A stretch of DNA of 64,000 nucleotides from BA4 sp044376575 (GTDB lineage: Bacteria; Bacteroidota; Bacteroidia; CAIKAF01). Shown piece after piece: positions 36,804-45,971 of this stretch. The notes beneath the pieces are model-generated. The model was not told the origin of the DNA. It searched no databases and worked only from the letters and a program-made list of their open reading frames with translations. A program made the position numbers and the translations under genes. Within the stretch, counting starts at the first letter, position 1, and each line of letters starts with the position of its first letter. The stretch spans positions 1 to 64,000 of the forward strand of contig JBILKR010000004.1 of NCBI GenBank assembly GCA_044376575.1, read 5' to 3'.

Positions 36804-38924
36804 TTATTCTTCCATCAGTAATTTCAGGATCTGAATCGCTGCCTTGGGAATTTTAGTCCCCGGTCCAAATACTGCGGCTACACCTTGTTCAAATAAAAAT
36901 GCATAATCCTGTTGTGGAATCACACCGCCGGCAATCACAATGATGTCTTCTCTGTTTAGTTTTTTCAACTCTTCCATCATCTCTGGAATCAATGTTTTAT
37001 GTCCTGCCGCCAGTGATGAAATACCAATGATATGTACGTCATTTTCAATCGCCATTTTAGCGACTTCAGCCGGTGTTTGAAATAACGGGCCAATGTCCAC
37101 ATCAAATCCAATGTCTGCAAAAGATGTAGAAATAACTTTTGCTCCGCGGTCATGACCGTCCTGTCCCATTTTGGCTACCAAGATTCTTGGTCGGCGACCT
37201 TCTTTTTCTGCAAAGGCATCACTTAATCGCATGGCCTCTTTAAAATCTTCATCCATTTGTATTTCTTTTGAATATACACCTGAAATGGTTTGAATACTGG
37301 CTTTGTAACGTCCGAATTCTTTTTCCATCGCATCACTTATTTCGCCTAATGTTGCACGTTCACGCGCAGCAACGATGGCCAGTTCGAGTAAGTTACCATC
37401 TTTATTTTTACATGCTGAAGTGATGGCTTGCAACGCTTCCTCAACTTTTTTCTCGTTACGTTTTGCCTTAATGTTTTGCAGTCGTTCAATTTGTTGCTCT
37501 CGTACTTTGGCATTATCCACTTCAAGAATATCGAGTTGTGTTTGCTCATACACAGGATATTTATTGACACCGATGATGATTTCTTCTTCGCTGTCAATGC
37601 GTGCCTGTTTGCGTGCGGCGGCTTCCTCGATTTTCATTTTGGGTAATCCGGATTCAATGGCGTTAGCCATTCCTCCCAGCGCTTCAATTTCACGAATGTG
37701 CTCCATAGCGCGTTCAACCAGTTGTCCGGTAAGGTATTCTACATAATAGGATCCTGCCCATGGATCGATGGCACTGGTTACGCCAGTCTCTTCTGCAATT
37801 ACCAGTTGTGTATTACGTGCTATGCGCGCAGAAAAATCAGTGGGCAGGGCAATGGCTTCATCCAGTGAATTGGTATGTAACGATTGTGTCCCACCCAATA
37901 CAGCGGCCATGGCTTCAACAGTTGTTCTGGCCACGTTATTGAAAGGATCCTGTTCTGTTAAACTATATCCGGATGTTTGACAATGGGTGCGCAGCATGAT
38001 TGATTTTTCATCTTTCAGATGAAACTCTTCACTCACTAACTTTGCCCATAATAAACGTGCCGCTCTGAGTTTTGCAATCTCCATGAAATGGTTCATCCCA
38101 ATGGCAAAGAAAAAAGAAAGTCGTGGTGCAAACTGATCAATGTCTAATCCTGCTTTAATTCCTGTACGAATGTATTCAATTCCATCTGCCAGGGTGAATG
38201 CCAGTTCAAGGTCTGCAGGAGCACCGGCTTCATGCATATGATAGCCAGAAATGCTGATGGAATTAAATTTCGGCATGTGTTTCGAAGTGTATCCAAAAAT
38301 ATCTGCAATGATGCGCATGGATGCTGCCGGCGGATAGATATATGTATTGCGAACCATAAATTCTTTCAGGATATCATTCTGAATAGTTCCACTCAATTGA
38401 TGCGGAGCAACACCCTGTTCTTCAGCGGCAACAATATAAAAAGCCATTACCGGAATCACAGCGCCATTCATCGTCATTGATACAGACATTTCCTGTAAAG
38501 GAATCTGATCAAATAAAATTTTCATGTCTTCCACAGAATCAATGGCAACGCCCGCTTTCCCGACATCGCCGGATACACGTGGATGATCAGAATCATAACC
38601 CCTGTGCGTGGCTAAGTCAAATGCAACAGACAATCCTTTTTGTCCTGCAGCCAGGTTTCTTCTGTAAAATGCATTGGATTCTTCAGCAGTGCTGAATCCC
38701 GCATACTGTCGGATGGTCCAGGGCTTCATTACATACATGGAAGCGTAGGGCCCACGAAGAAAAGGGGCACTTCCTGCCGTAAAATCAGTATGAGAAAAAG
38801 ATTGAAGGTCACTCGCATGAAACACTGGTTTTACTTCAATATTTTCTGCTGTTTTCCATGATCCATCTGCGGAATTTTGCGATGCAATCTGGGGTAATGC
38901 ACTATTTTTAAAATCCGGCTTCAT
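36804..38924 (-). CDS. scpA: Methylmalonyl-CoA mutase, large (B12-binding) subunit
   Basis: A 706-residue adenosylcobalamin-dependent isomerase interconverting succinyl-CoA and (R)-methylmalonyl-CoA. The N-terminal TIM barrel has KPWTIRQYAGFSTAEESN and AFDLATHRGYDSDHP. The C-terminal cobalamin domain has GQDGHDRGAKVIS, with the axial histidine. The small subunit gene lies immediately upstream (1-bp gap), so the two form the normal heterodimer operon. It fits propionate or branched-chain degradation, consistent with the E1 enzyme nearby. Confidence 0.96.
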   Translation of the reverse strand: MKPDFKNSALPQIASQNSADGSWKTAENIEVKPVFHASDLQSFSHTDFTAGSAPFLRGPYASMYVMKPWTIRQYAGFSTAEESNAFYRRNLAAGQKGLSVAFDLATHRGYDSDHPRVSGDVGKAGVAIDSVEDMKILFDQIPLQEMSVSMTMNGAVIPVMAFYIVAAEEQGVAPHQLSGTIQNDILKEFMVRNTYIYPPAASMRIIADIFGYTSKHMPKFNSISISGYHMHEAGAPADLELAFTLADGIEYIRTGIKAGLDIDQFAPRLSFFFAIGMNHFMEIAKLRAARLLWAKLVSEEFHLKDEKSIMLRTHCQTSGYSLTEQDPFNNVARTTVEAMAAVLGGTQSLHTNSLDEAIALPTDFSARIARNTQLVIAEETGVTSAIDPWAGSYYVEYLTGQLVERAMEHIREIEALGGMANAIESGLPKMKIEEAAARKQARIDSEEEIIIGVNKYPVYEQTQLDILEVDNAKVREQQIERLQNIKAKRNEKKVEEALQAITSACKNKDGNLLELAIVAARERATLGEISDAMEKEFGRYKASIQTISGVYSKEIQMDEDFKEAMRLSDAFAEKEGRRPRILVAKMGQDGHDRGAKVISTSFADIGFDVDIGPLFQTPAEVAKMAIENDVHIIGISSLAAGHKTLIPEMMEELKKLNREDIIVIAGGVIPQQDYAFLFEQGVAAVFGPGTKIPKAAIQILKLLMEE

Positions 38925-38925
38925 G

Positions 38926-40368
38926 TTAATTCAGTTTTGATTTTTCTGTTTCCTCCAATCTCATTCTGCTATCGTCCAACGATTCGCTGAGTCTTTGCGG
39001 ACGGATAGGGGAGATGACAATTTCTTCTTTCTTAAAATGTGAACTTGCCGGGGTACTGATTTCACCAATTTTTCTTTCTTGCTTGTTCACATATTTGTTG
39101 GTGCCCACAAGTATTTTCTTGCCTTCAGTAAATGCTGATGTTTCAGCTTTTGCTGTTTTTTCAATATGATCCTGCACCCATCTTTTTTTCAATGCAGCGA
39201 TGTAACCTCCCTGTTCTTCGATTTGTAAAAACATAGTCCAGGAAGCATCCATTATTTTTTGCGTGAGTGTTTCGATGTAATAGCTTCCTGCAGCAGGATC
39301 GTGAACTGCATTAAGGGATGCTTCATGTTTTAAAATCAATGGAATATTCCGGCTCATGCGGTAAGATAGTTCAGAAGGAAGTTGAAAGCTAACATCAAAC
39401 GGATATAAGGATAATGCATCACATCCACCCATCATCACACTCATCACTTCTGAAGTGTTACGCAGTAAATTCGAATGTGCATCGTAAATGGTTTTATTAC
39501 GCATGGATGCATGCGCATGCATATACAGTTTTTTATTGCTTCTATAGGATTGCGTAATGCGATCCAACAATACACGTAATGCCCTGAATTTTGCAATCTC
39601 TGTAAAGTAATCATCGCCGATACCTGTATTTAGTTGCATGCGTTGAATAATATCATCAACAGTAATTCCTTTTTCTGTAAATCGATGCAAGTATTCTACA
39701 GTATGAGCCAACGCGCAGGATGTTTCCAATACAGCATCTGCACCTGCATCTATTAACGGAGCAGTACACACATGAACAGTTCGATATCCGGGTAAATCAC
39801 GCATGGCATAATTGAAGTTGGTCATTAATACTTCAAAAGCCGCGTCTTCAGAATAATCAAAATTACCCGTTAAAAAGGCATCGCGGATGGGATCAAAATA
39901 AATGGCTCCCTGAATTGCAGATGTATCAATGGATTGAGAAGTGAAATGATGAATCAACTGATAGAGGATTGCACTGTTTGATTCACCGAAATCAAACTGC
40001 GGATCAAACCAGTCGAGGTGAATGTCTTTAAACAATGCTTCCCACTCTCTTTCTGTAGGAACATCACTCCCCAGATACAACAATGAATCTGCACCATTTT
40101 CCAATGCCCGCAATGATTCCTGTTGAGCAGCCATGATCTGCTGAGTATAAATGGGTTGAATTACTCTTGCCGGAGCAGCGGGCCAAATCGGCCTGCATAA
40201 TTCTAGTGATGAAAGATCTTGTTCCCGGTAAAAGGCATTTACAGATACCCCTTGTGCCTTCGACTGTATAAATAATTTTACATCGTCGGGATCTTTTACC
40301 GATTTTTTTATCTCGTTCCACCACTCTTCTGTGGATGGTTTCTTAAATTTATCAAATGATGTTGCCAT
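38926..40368 (-). CDS. mutA: Methylmalonyl-CoA mutase, small subunit
   Basis: A 480-residue homologue of the mutase TIM barrel with no cobalamin motif (no DxHxxG), as expected for the non-catalytic small subunit. Recognisable segments are EEWWNEIKKSVKDP and the AALKKRWVQDHIEKTA helix. The final 60 residues are a short variable tail in place of the B12 domain. It is the first gene of the operon; the large subunit follows after 1 bp. Confidence 0.92.
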   Translation of the reverse strand: MATSFDKFKKPSTEEWWNEIKKSVKDPDDVKLFIQSKAQGVSVNAFYREQDLSSLELCRPIWPAAPARVIQPIYTQQIMAAQQESLRALENGADSLLYLGSDVPTEREWEALFKDIHLDWFDPQFDFGESNSAILYQLIHHFTSQSIDTSAIQGAIYFDPIRDAFLTGNFDYSEDAAFEVLMTNFNYAMRDLPGYRTVHVCTAPLIDAGADAVLETSCALAHTVEYLHRFTEKGITVDDIIQRMQLNTGIGDDYFTEIAKFRALRVLLDRITQSYRSNKKLYMHAHASMRNKTIYDAHSNLLRNTSEVMSVMMGGCDALSLYPFDVSFQLPSELSYRMSRNIPLILKHEASLNAVHDPAAGSYYIETLTQKIMDASWTMFLQIEEQGGYIAALKKRWVQDHIEKTAKAETSAFTEGKKILVGTNKYVNKQERKIGEISTPASSHFKKEEIVISPIRPQRLSESLDDSRMRLEETEKSKLN

Positions 40369-40450
40369 GTATTGTCAATCATCACAAATTTACAATTATA
40401 ATTCAATCTGTTTTGAATAAACATTTTTCATTCTTCATAGTTATATCCTC

Positions 40451-41758
40451 ATGAAAAATACTACACCCATTTCTGTTTTTTGGTTTCGAAGAGATTTACG
40501 ATTGAACGATCAGGCAGCATTGTTTCATGCGTTGAAAGGGCCTCATCCGGTTTTGCCAATCTTCATATTTGACCGCAACATCTTAGATCGTCTGAACAAC
40601 AAGCGCGACCGTCGTGTAGAGTTTATTCATCTTCAGTTGCGGAAGATCAAAGAACAACTGCAACAAATGGGCTCAGATTTGTTAATACAATATGGTGAAC
40701 CTTTACAGGTATGGAAAGAATTATTGGATACCTATACAGTGGCCGGTGTTTATACCAATCATGACTACGAACCCTATGCCATGCAAAGAGATGAAGAAGT
40801 GAATAAATTATTAACAGCTCATCAAGTTCCATTTTATACCTTCAAGGATCAGGTGATTTTTGAAAAAGACGAGGTATTGTCGGCTACCGCTAAACCCTAT
40901 ACTGTTTATACACCCTATTCGAATATGTGGCTGAAAACATTCTCACAAACCGATATTCCCGTTTATTCTACATCATCATTATTTCCAAATTTTCAACGAT
41001 CCTATACATTCCCAATAATATCACTTGAAGATATAGGATTTCATGCTGCAGGTATTTCTTTTCCTTCTTCTACTACCACGGATAGTATCATTGCCAATTA
41101 TGCTGAACAACGTAATACGCCATCTGTGATTGGTACCAGTCACTTGGGAATTCATTTACGTTTCGGTACGATTAGTGTACGAGAGTTGGTAAATCATGCC
41201 ATGCAATTCGAAAAAACATTTTTGAAAGAGTTAATCTGGAGAGAATTTTTTATGCAGATTTTATGGCATCATCCACATGTGATTGATCAGCCTTTTAAAA
41301 AGCAATATGATAAAATTGAATGGCGCACCGATGAAAAAGATTTTGAAAAGTGGTGTCAGGGAAAGACTGGCTATCCCATCGTAGATGCAGGTATGCGCGA
41401 ATTGAATGAAACCGGTTTTATGCACAATCGTGTGCGAATGATTACGGCTAGTTTTTTATGTAAGCATTTGTTTATTGACTGGCGGTGGGGCGAAGCTTAT
41501 TTTGCAGAAAAATTATTGGATTTTGAATTATCGGCCAACAACGGAAACTGGCAATGGGTTGCCGGAACCGGATGCGATGCCGCTCCATATTTTAGAATTT
41601 TTAATCCTACAGAACAGCAAAAAAAGTTTGATCCTCAGGCTAAATATATTCGACAGTGGGTGAAGGAGTTTGACACGTTGGATTATGCTCGCCCGATGGT
41701 GGATCATGTGTTTGCGAGAGAACGTGCATTGAAAGGATATGCTGTTTTGAAAGCGTAG
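40451..41758 (+). CDS. phr: Deoxyribodipyrimidine photolyase / cryptochrome family
   Basis: A 435-residue flavoprotein that splits UV pyrimidine dimers with light. It has the N-terminal antenna domain (FWFRRDLRLNDQAALFHAL) and the FAD-binding helical domain with HLRFGTISVREL, ELIWREFFMQIL, DAGMRELNETGFMHNRVRM and the Trp-rich NNGNWQWVAGTGCD segment. The Trp and Asn residues typical of CPD photolyase are present, so a repair role is more likely than signalling. It suggests a light-exposed habitat. Confidence 0.93.
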   Translation: MKNTTPISVFWFRRDLRLNDQAALFHALKGPHPVLPIFIFDRNILDRLNNKRDRRVEFIHLQLRKIKEQLQQMGSDLLIQYGEPLQVWKELLDTYTVAGVYTNHDYEPYAMQRDEEVNKLLTAHQVPFYTFKDQVIFEKDEVLSATAKPYTVYTPYSNMWLKTFSQTDIPVYSTSSLFPNFQRSYTFPIISLEDIGFHAAGISFPSSTTTDSIIANYAEQRNTPSVIGTSHLGIHLRFGTISVRELVNHAMQFEKTFLKELIWREFFMQILWHHPHVIDQPFKKQYDKIEWRTDEKDFEKWCQGKTGYPIVDAGMRELNETGFMHNRVRMITASFLCKHLFIDWRWGEAYFAEKLLDFELSANNGNWQWVAGTGCDAAPYFRIFNPTEQQKKFDPQAKYIRQWVKEFDTLDYARPMVDHVFARERALKGYAVLKA

Positions 41759-41817
41759 AATATACTGTTTTTTAGGCTCTCGAATAATAAGTTGTCTGAG
41801 GCTCTCGAAGACCAGTA
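41759..41817. repeat. REP-like repeat, truncated two-core copy
   Basis: It starts right after the phr stop codon. Positions 41774-41817 align with 46018-46061, with about six mismatches and both cores in the same orientation (AGGCTCTCGAA, then TGTCTGAGGCTCTCGAAGACC). The left core is missing part of TGAGG. The hairpin arms around the right core are only partly complementary here (GTC/GAC), so the copy is decaying. It could also act as a 3' processing or stop signal for phr. Confidence 0.75.
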
Positions 41818-42017
41818 TTTGCATTGCGTATTCATTTAGAGTGAGCAGTAGACTTGTATTGAGAACTGAGTATTTGGTATTTCGTTATTAATAACACCTC
41901 TCGATACAGCGCTTTGAAAGCGCCACTCGAGGTGACTTTGATGTTAAAATGATATGAGCTCAGGCTCAGTTTGTCTTACTGTTAACGGCTCTCCCTTTAC
42001 TTTTTCCTTAACCTATT
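41818..42017. other. Intergenic region with a large imperfect inverted repeat
   Basis: Part of a 418-bp gene-free stretch. It holds the inverted repeat 41895-41934 (separate entry). The remaining sequence includes a motif CTCAGGCTCAG and a run GTTAACGGCTCTC that is partly echoed near 42176-42196 (GTTAACAGCTAACCGCTCTC). No ORF, tRNA or clear promoter. Confidence 0.6.
41895..41934. repeat. Inverted repeat / hairpin (CACCTC ... GAGGTG with inner GCGCTTT/AAAGCGC)
   Basis: Outer arms CACCTC (41895-41900) and GAGGTG (41929-41934) pair. The inner arms GCGCTTT (41909-41915) and AAAGCGC (41917-41923) form a near-perfect 15-nt dyad around a single G. The layout TCTCGATAC...CACTCGAGGTGAC resembles dispersed intergenic palindromes of Flavobacteriia that I recall, and is distinct from the TGAGGCTCTCGAA family. 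Confidence 0.7.
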
Positions 42018-42060
42018 GCCCTTAGCCTTCGAGAGCCTCAGGCGCCGGGCTAGTTCTTTT
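42018..42060. repeat. REP-like single-core repeat, copy A
   Basis: Holds GCCCTTAGCC followed by the reverse-orientation core (TTCGAGAGCCTCA at 42028-42040), GGC, and ends in AGTTCTTTT. The same sequence recurs at 42120-42158 (copy B), so the two are direct repeats 102 bp apart. Confidence 0.75.
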
Positions 42061-42064
42061 GCCT

Positions 42065-42088
42065 GTGGTTGGTGTTTTCACCAACCAC
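42065..42088. repeat. Perfect 10-bp hairpin with TTTT loop
   Basis: GTGGTTGGTG (42065-42074), loop TTTT, CACCAACCAC (42079-42088). No T-tract follows, so it is not a canonical terminator. It lies between repeat copies A and B. Confidence 0.75.
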
Positions 42089-42119
42089 GAATTGACTATT
42101 ATTAAGTAGCATGTCACTC

Positions 42120-42158
42120 GCCCTTAGCCTTCGAGAGCATCAGGCCCCGAGTTCTTTT
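42120..42158. repeat. REP-like single-core repeat, copy B
   Basis: GCCCTTAGCC, then core TTCGAGAGCATCA (one change, C to A) and GGCCCCGAG, ending GTTCTTTT. It lies just before the end of the RNA methyltransferase gene and may influence the 3' end of that - strand transcript. Confidence 0.7.
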
Positions 42159-42176
42159 CATAGCAATACTGACCCG

Positions 42177-42950
42177 TTAACAGCTAACCGCTCTCTCTTC
42201 ACTCATCCTTTCCATAAGAATTGCTGCAGCAACAGATACATTCAGCGATTCAGGATGAGATGAGGAATAAAAAGGGATCGTGATTTTTTTTACATACTCA
42301 GAATTCCACGCTTCACTTATACCATGACTTTCACTTCCCATCACAAGGGCAGCATCACTTGGTATCGAAACGGAATTTATGCTTTCACCATTCATTGCTG
42401 TTGCTAATACTGGAAAATTTTTATTTCCGCAATCCTTTATCCAGTCCTCTATAGATTCAATCTGATAATATTTAATCGCCGTCAGTGAACCCATGCTGCT
42501 TTGCACTACTTTCGGACTAAATATATCCACACAATGATTGGCCAGATAAATGGTGTGAAATCCAAACCAGTGTGCTGTGCGTATCATTGTTCCCATATTC
42601 CCCGGATCACTGATTCCATCCAGCACCAGGCAACGCGCCGTATCTTGAAGGGTATTGATTTTTAGAATCTCTTTCAATTTGAATATACCCACGATTCCCG
42701 GAGGTGTCACAAGGTTTGAAATTTTTTTCATCCCTGGTTCATCTGTTACGTAAATATTCCGTGTAATTTCTTTGAGCATATCATTTGTTGCAATATGTGG
42801 AAGTGCAATGATATATTCTAGTTCCGCACCAAATGCAACCAAGTCGTGAATAGTTTTTAAACCTTCAGCGATGAATTGCTTTAGCTCCTCCCTGAATTTT
42901 GACTGATGGAGTGAACGGATATTTTTTATATGTTGTTGAGATAATTGCAT
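42177..42950 (-). CDS. TrmH/SpoU-family RNA 2'-O-ribose methyltransferase
   Basis: A 257-residue SPOUT methyltransferase. I use the ATG at 42950 rather than the TTG at 42989, because MQLSQQHIKNIRSLHQSKFR fits the family start. An N-terminal substrate-binding part (about 1-95) is followed by the SPOUT core: LVLDGISDPGNMGTMIRTA, YLANHCVDIFSPKVVQSSMGS, and near the end ALVMGSESHGIS with FYSSSHPESLNVSVAAAILMERM, the knotted SAM site. It methylates the 2'-OH of an rRNA or tRNA nucleotide; the target is not predictable here. Confidence 0.93.
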   Translation of the reverse strand: MQLSQQHIKNIRSLHQSKFREELKQFIAEGLKTIHDLVAFGAELEYIIALPHIATNDMLKEITRNIYVTDEPGMKKISNLVTPPGIVGIFKLKEILKINTLQDTARCLVLDGISDPGNMGTMIRTAHWFGFHTIYLANHCVDIFSPKVVQSSMGSLTAIKYYQIESIEDWIKDCGNKNFPVLATAMNGESINSVSIPSDAALVMGSESHGISEAWNSEYVKKITIPFYSSSHPESLNVSVAAAILMERMSEERAVSC

Positions 42951-43005
42951 GGTATAAATAGGTTTCGAAAATAAGCAATTATTACGCAATCCTCATTAGT
43001 TCTGT

Positions 43006-43013
43006 TATTTTTG
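43006..43013 (+). promoter_or_regulatory. -7 motif TATTTTTG upstream of the BamA/TamA-like gene
   Basis: Exact TAnnTTTG, 16 bp before the ATG at 43030; no clear -33 partner. Confidence 0.4.
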
Positions 43014-43029
43014 TAAAGCTATATTATTG

Positions 43030-45474
43030 ATGAAAATTCATCTTTTCCATATTCGTTTCATTCTACTTATCCTCACAGGATTTCTGGTGGCCTGTAGTCC
43101 TACGCGCCGGCTTTCAGAAGGACAATACCTGTTAGTGAAAAATCATGTAGTGCAGATAGGCGAAAATAAAAAAGAAAAAGATGATATCGCGTCCTACATT
43201 CAGCAGAAACCCAATTCCAGTTTCGTGGGTATCTGGCGTTTTTATTTGCAGGTATATAATTTACCGAATCCTCAAAAGGTTCTTCTTCAAAAAGAAAATC
43301 AACAACAAAAACTGGAGAAAAAAATTAATGAAATTAATGCATACAATTCATCTCTTCCTGAAGGTAAAAAGAAAAAATCTTTACCTAAAGAAAGGTTATT
43401 GTTTGGCGAATGGTTACAGAAAATCGGAGAAGAGCCGGTAGTGCTGGATTCATTTAAACTGGAGAAATCCAGAAAACAATTAGAGCTGTATACCAGATCA
43501 AAAGGGTTCTTCCGTGCAACAGTACGGGATTCTGTAGTAGTGAAAAATAAAAAAGCAGAAGTGTATTTTATTGTCAACCGTGGACCAGCATATTATATAG
43601 ATACCATTAAATACATTGTACCCAATCCGAGCCTGGATTATTTTATGAATACTTCCACTTCATTACTTTCCAACAAGATGAAGTATGACATGGAATTGCT
43701 GGATGAGGAGCGCGAGCGACTCACTACACTTTTTAAAGATCAGGGATATTATTTATTTAAAAAAGAGTTTATTCACTACGAAGCTGATTCACTCGGATCT
43801 TCACCGCAACATATGAATATAACGCTCGAAGTATTACAACCTGATTTCTCCTATGTTGATGATAAAGATACCATACTGATAAAAGAGCACAGGCGGTTTC
43901 GTATCCGTGATATCAATGTGATTACCGACTTTCAGTTTGGATCATCTCCATCTGAAATCAGACAACAGGAAAAACTCGGAGATTATACTTTCTTTTTTCA
44001 GGACAAGAAAAAATACAATCACCGTATTTTATCACGTTCTATTTTTTTCTCGAGGGGCACCATGTATAATCTCAAAGATGAAGAGAATACCCAACGCTCA
44101 TTCAGTGAGTATAAAAATTTCAGGTATATCAATGTGCGGTTTGTTCCTGAAATCAATATCACACATACCAACGACTGGCTCGATTGTGTGATTGAATTAA
44201 CCCCTGCTTCCCGACAAAACATTGGTGTTGATCTGCAAGGTACAAATACAGAAGGCAACCTTGGGGTGTCTTTTGGCGTAGGATATCAAAATCGGAATAC
44301 TTTTAATGGCGCTGAAATGCTTGAATTCAGAATCAATGCAGGTGCTGAGATTCAGGTGCTGCAGGGAGATTCTTCTACCATCGATCAAGGTGTAAATCCC
44401 TTCAATACCATTGAGGCGGGAGCACAACTTTCGTTGTTGCTTCCCCGTTTTTTATTACCGATTAAATTGAGCCGCGTAGCCAAATGGGTGAAGCCCAAAT
44501 CAAGGATTACCTTTTCATTCAATATGCAGCAGCGCCCCGATTTTAAGCGTTACGTCAGCAGTTTTCTGTTTGGATACGAATGGCAGCAATCTGTAAACAG
44601 ATCAGATATTTTTATTAAACACGGACTGAATCCGGTGGAGTTGAGTTTGATTTCCATTGATCCCAACGCCTCATTTACACAATATATCGAAAGCATCAAC
44701 GATCAGTTTGTCAAGAATAGTTTTAAGAATCATTTTATACTCGGAACATCATATACCTTTCTTTTCAATAGCCAGCAGGTTAGTAAATTTAGCGATTTTG
44801 TTTTCTTCCGTTTCAATGCACAAACCGGAGGAAATTTTTTAAAGCTTATTTCTACTGTTGCTCAGGATACATTGGTAAATGGGTATCACTCTGTGTTTAA
44901 AATTCAATACGCACAATATGTTCGTGCCGAGGCAGATTTCCGGTATTATAAAATTTTTAATCCAACACATAATTTAGCATTTCGTGCCTTCATGGGTGTA
45001 GGTTTACCGTACGGAAATTCAACGGTGTTGCCTTTTGAAAAAAGTTTTTTCATTGGGGGGGCTAACGACTTGCGTGCCTGGTTGCCCAGAACGCTGGGGC
45101 CCGGTTCATTTGCCGGGTTGGATAGTGGGCGTGTAGACCAGGTGGGTGATATCAAGCTGCTGGCCAACATCGAATACCGAATAAAAATTTACCGTTTTAT
45201 TGAAGCCGCCTTATTTGCTGATGCCGGGAATATCTGGCTCATTCGCAAGGATGGAGACCGCCTCAACGGAGAGTTTAGTTTCGATCGGTTCTATCGTGAA
45301 TTTGCATTAGGGGGAGGAGCAGGAATACGATTGAATCTGGGATTCTTTATTTTCCGCGTGGACTTTGCCATTCCTTTGCGTGATCCAACGAAGCCAATAG
45401 AAGACAGATGGGTGGTTACGAAGCTCAAAGGCTCTGATCTTCGCGTAAATATCGGGATTGGATATCCGTTTTAA
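43030..45474 (+). CDS. BamA/TamA-family outer-membrane protein (lipidated Omp85 relative)
   Basis: An 814-residue outer-membrane protein. The ATG at 43030 is preferred to the TTG one codon earlier. A signal with lipobox FLVACS (acylated Cys) precedes POTRA-like repeats (about 30-370), then a 16-strand surface-antigen barrel (about 390-814). The barrel contains the Omp85 segments KSFFIGGANDLRAWLPRTLGPG (the conserved G-R-A-W type loop) and ends in VNIGIGYPF, with the C-terminal aromatic signal for BAM recognition. It probably inserts or exports proteins or lipids; it is longer than canonical BamA relatives without the lipid anchor. Repeats flank its 3' end. Confidence 0.88.
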   Translation: MKIHLFHIRFILLILTGFLVACSPTRRLSEGQYLLVKNHVVQIGENKKEKDDIASYIQQKPNSSFVGIWRFYLQVYNLPNPQKVLLQKENQQQKLEKKINEINAYNSSLPEGKKKKSLPKERLLFGEWLQKIGEEPVVLDSFKLEKSRKQLELYTRSKGFFRATVRDSVVVKNKKAEVYFIVNRGPAYYIDTIKYIVPNPSLDYFMNTSTSLLSNKMKYDMELLDEERERLTTLFKDQGYYLFKKEFIHYEADSLGSSPQHMNITLEVLQPDFSYVDDKDTILIKEHRRFRIRDINVITDFQFGSSPSEIRQQEKLGDYTFFFQDKKKYNHRILSRSIFFSRGTMYNLKDEENTQRSFSEYKNFRYINVRFVPEINITHTNDWLDCVIELTPASRQNIGVDLQGTNTEGNLGVSFGVGYQNRNTFNGAEMLEFRINAGAEIQVLQGDSSTIDQGVNPFNTIEAGAQLSLLLPRFLLPIKLSRVAKWVKPKSRITFSFNMQQRPDFKRYVSSFLFGYEWQQSVNRSDIFIKHGLNPVELSLISIDPNASFTQYIESINDQFVKNSFKNHFILGTSYTFLFNSQQVSKFSDFVFFRFNAQTGGNFLKLISTVAQDTLVNGYHSVFKIQYAQYVRAEADFRYYKIFNPTHNLAFRAFMGVGLPYGNSTVLPFEKSFFIGGANDLRAWLPRTLGPGSFAGLDSGRVDQVGDIKLLANIEYRIKIYRFIEAALFADAGNIWLIRKDGDRLNGEFSFDRFYREFALGGGAGIRLNLGFFIFRVDFAIPLRDPTKPIEDRWVVTKLKGSDLRVNIGIGYPF

Positions 45475-45476
45475 TT

Positions 45477-45566
45477 TTCCGGGCCTTCGAGAGCCTCAGG
45501 CACCGGAAGAATCTGTTTTCTGAGGCACTAGAATTTTACGGTGTCTGAGGCTCTCGAAGACCCGTA
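45477..45566. repeat. 90-bp REP-like repeat, left copy (direct repeat of 45972-46061)
   Basis: Begins 2 bp after the stop of the BamA/TamA-like gene. It contains three cores: one in reverse orientation within a 9-bp hairpin (TTCCGG+GCC / GGC+A+CCGGAA), a degenerate middle core (TGAGGCACTAGAA) and a third in a hairpin (TACGG+T+GTC / GAC+CCGTA). It differs from the right copy at only 3 of 90 positions, all in and around the middle core. Confidence 0.9.
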
Positions 45567-45649
45567 TTGTCGAATTTAAGTAAATGAAAATCGCAGTAAA
45601 TTTTGTGATAATAAATAATCCTTTCAAGTTACTCAGTCAATAATGATCA

Positions 45650-45943
45650 TCATTTTTTTTGATCTCTGTATGCTATCGAAAGTTCTGGTAATGCCAATTC
45701 ATTTTCTTTAATTAATGCTTCTTTCTTTTTTCTACTCCATCCTTTTACTTGTTTTTCTCTGTAAAATGCTTCATCAATTCTATCAAATTCCTCCGCATAA
45801 ACTAATACTACCGGTAAATTTTTTCTGGTATAATTAGCCCCTTCACCTGCTTGATGTTGAGCTAATCGCAACTCAAGATTTTTTGTACTTCCTGTATAAT
45901 ATTTCCCATTAGCACATCGAAGAATATACATGTAACCTTTCAT
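45650..45943 (-). CDS. Single-domain GIY-YIG endonuclease (UPF0213-like)
   Basis: A 97-residue stand-alone GIY-YIG domain. The catalytic signature reads YMYILRCANGKYYTGST, with GIY replaced by YMY and YIG by YTG, as in the YhbQ/UPF0213 branch. The conserved RLAQHQ, GANYTRKNLPV and EAFYREKQVKGW segments (the last carrying the metal-binding Glu) are intact, so it should be active. No DNA-binding domain is attached. The gene lies between two 90-bp direct repeats (83 and 28 bp away), a layout like a small mobile unit. The substrate is unknown; the repeat hairpins are the obvious candidates. Confidence 0.9.
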   Translation of the reverse strand: MKGYMYILRCANGKYYTGSTKNLELRLAQHQAGEGANYTRKNLPVVLVYAEEFDRIDEAFYREKQVKGWSRKKKEALIKENELALPELSIAYRDQKK

Positions 45944-45971
45944 AAATTATTTTATTGGTTAGGGTTTACAA

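Noticed and set aside
37346..38861. Several + and - strand ORFs of 60-123 codons inside the methylmalonyl-CoA mutase gene
   Set aside because: They are in other frames of a well-conserved gene and show no independent coding features.
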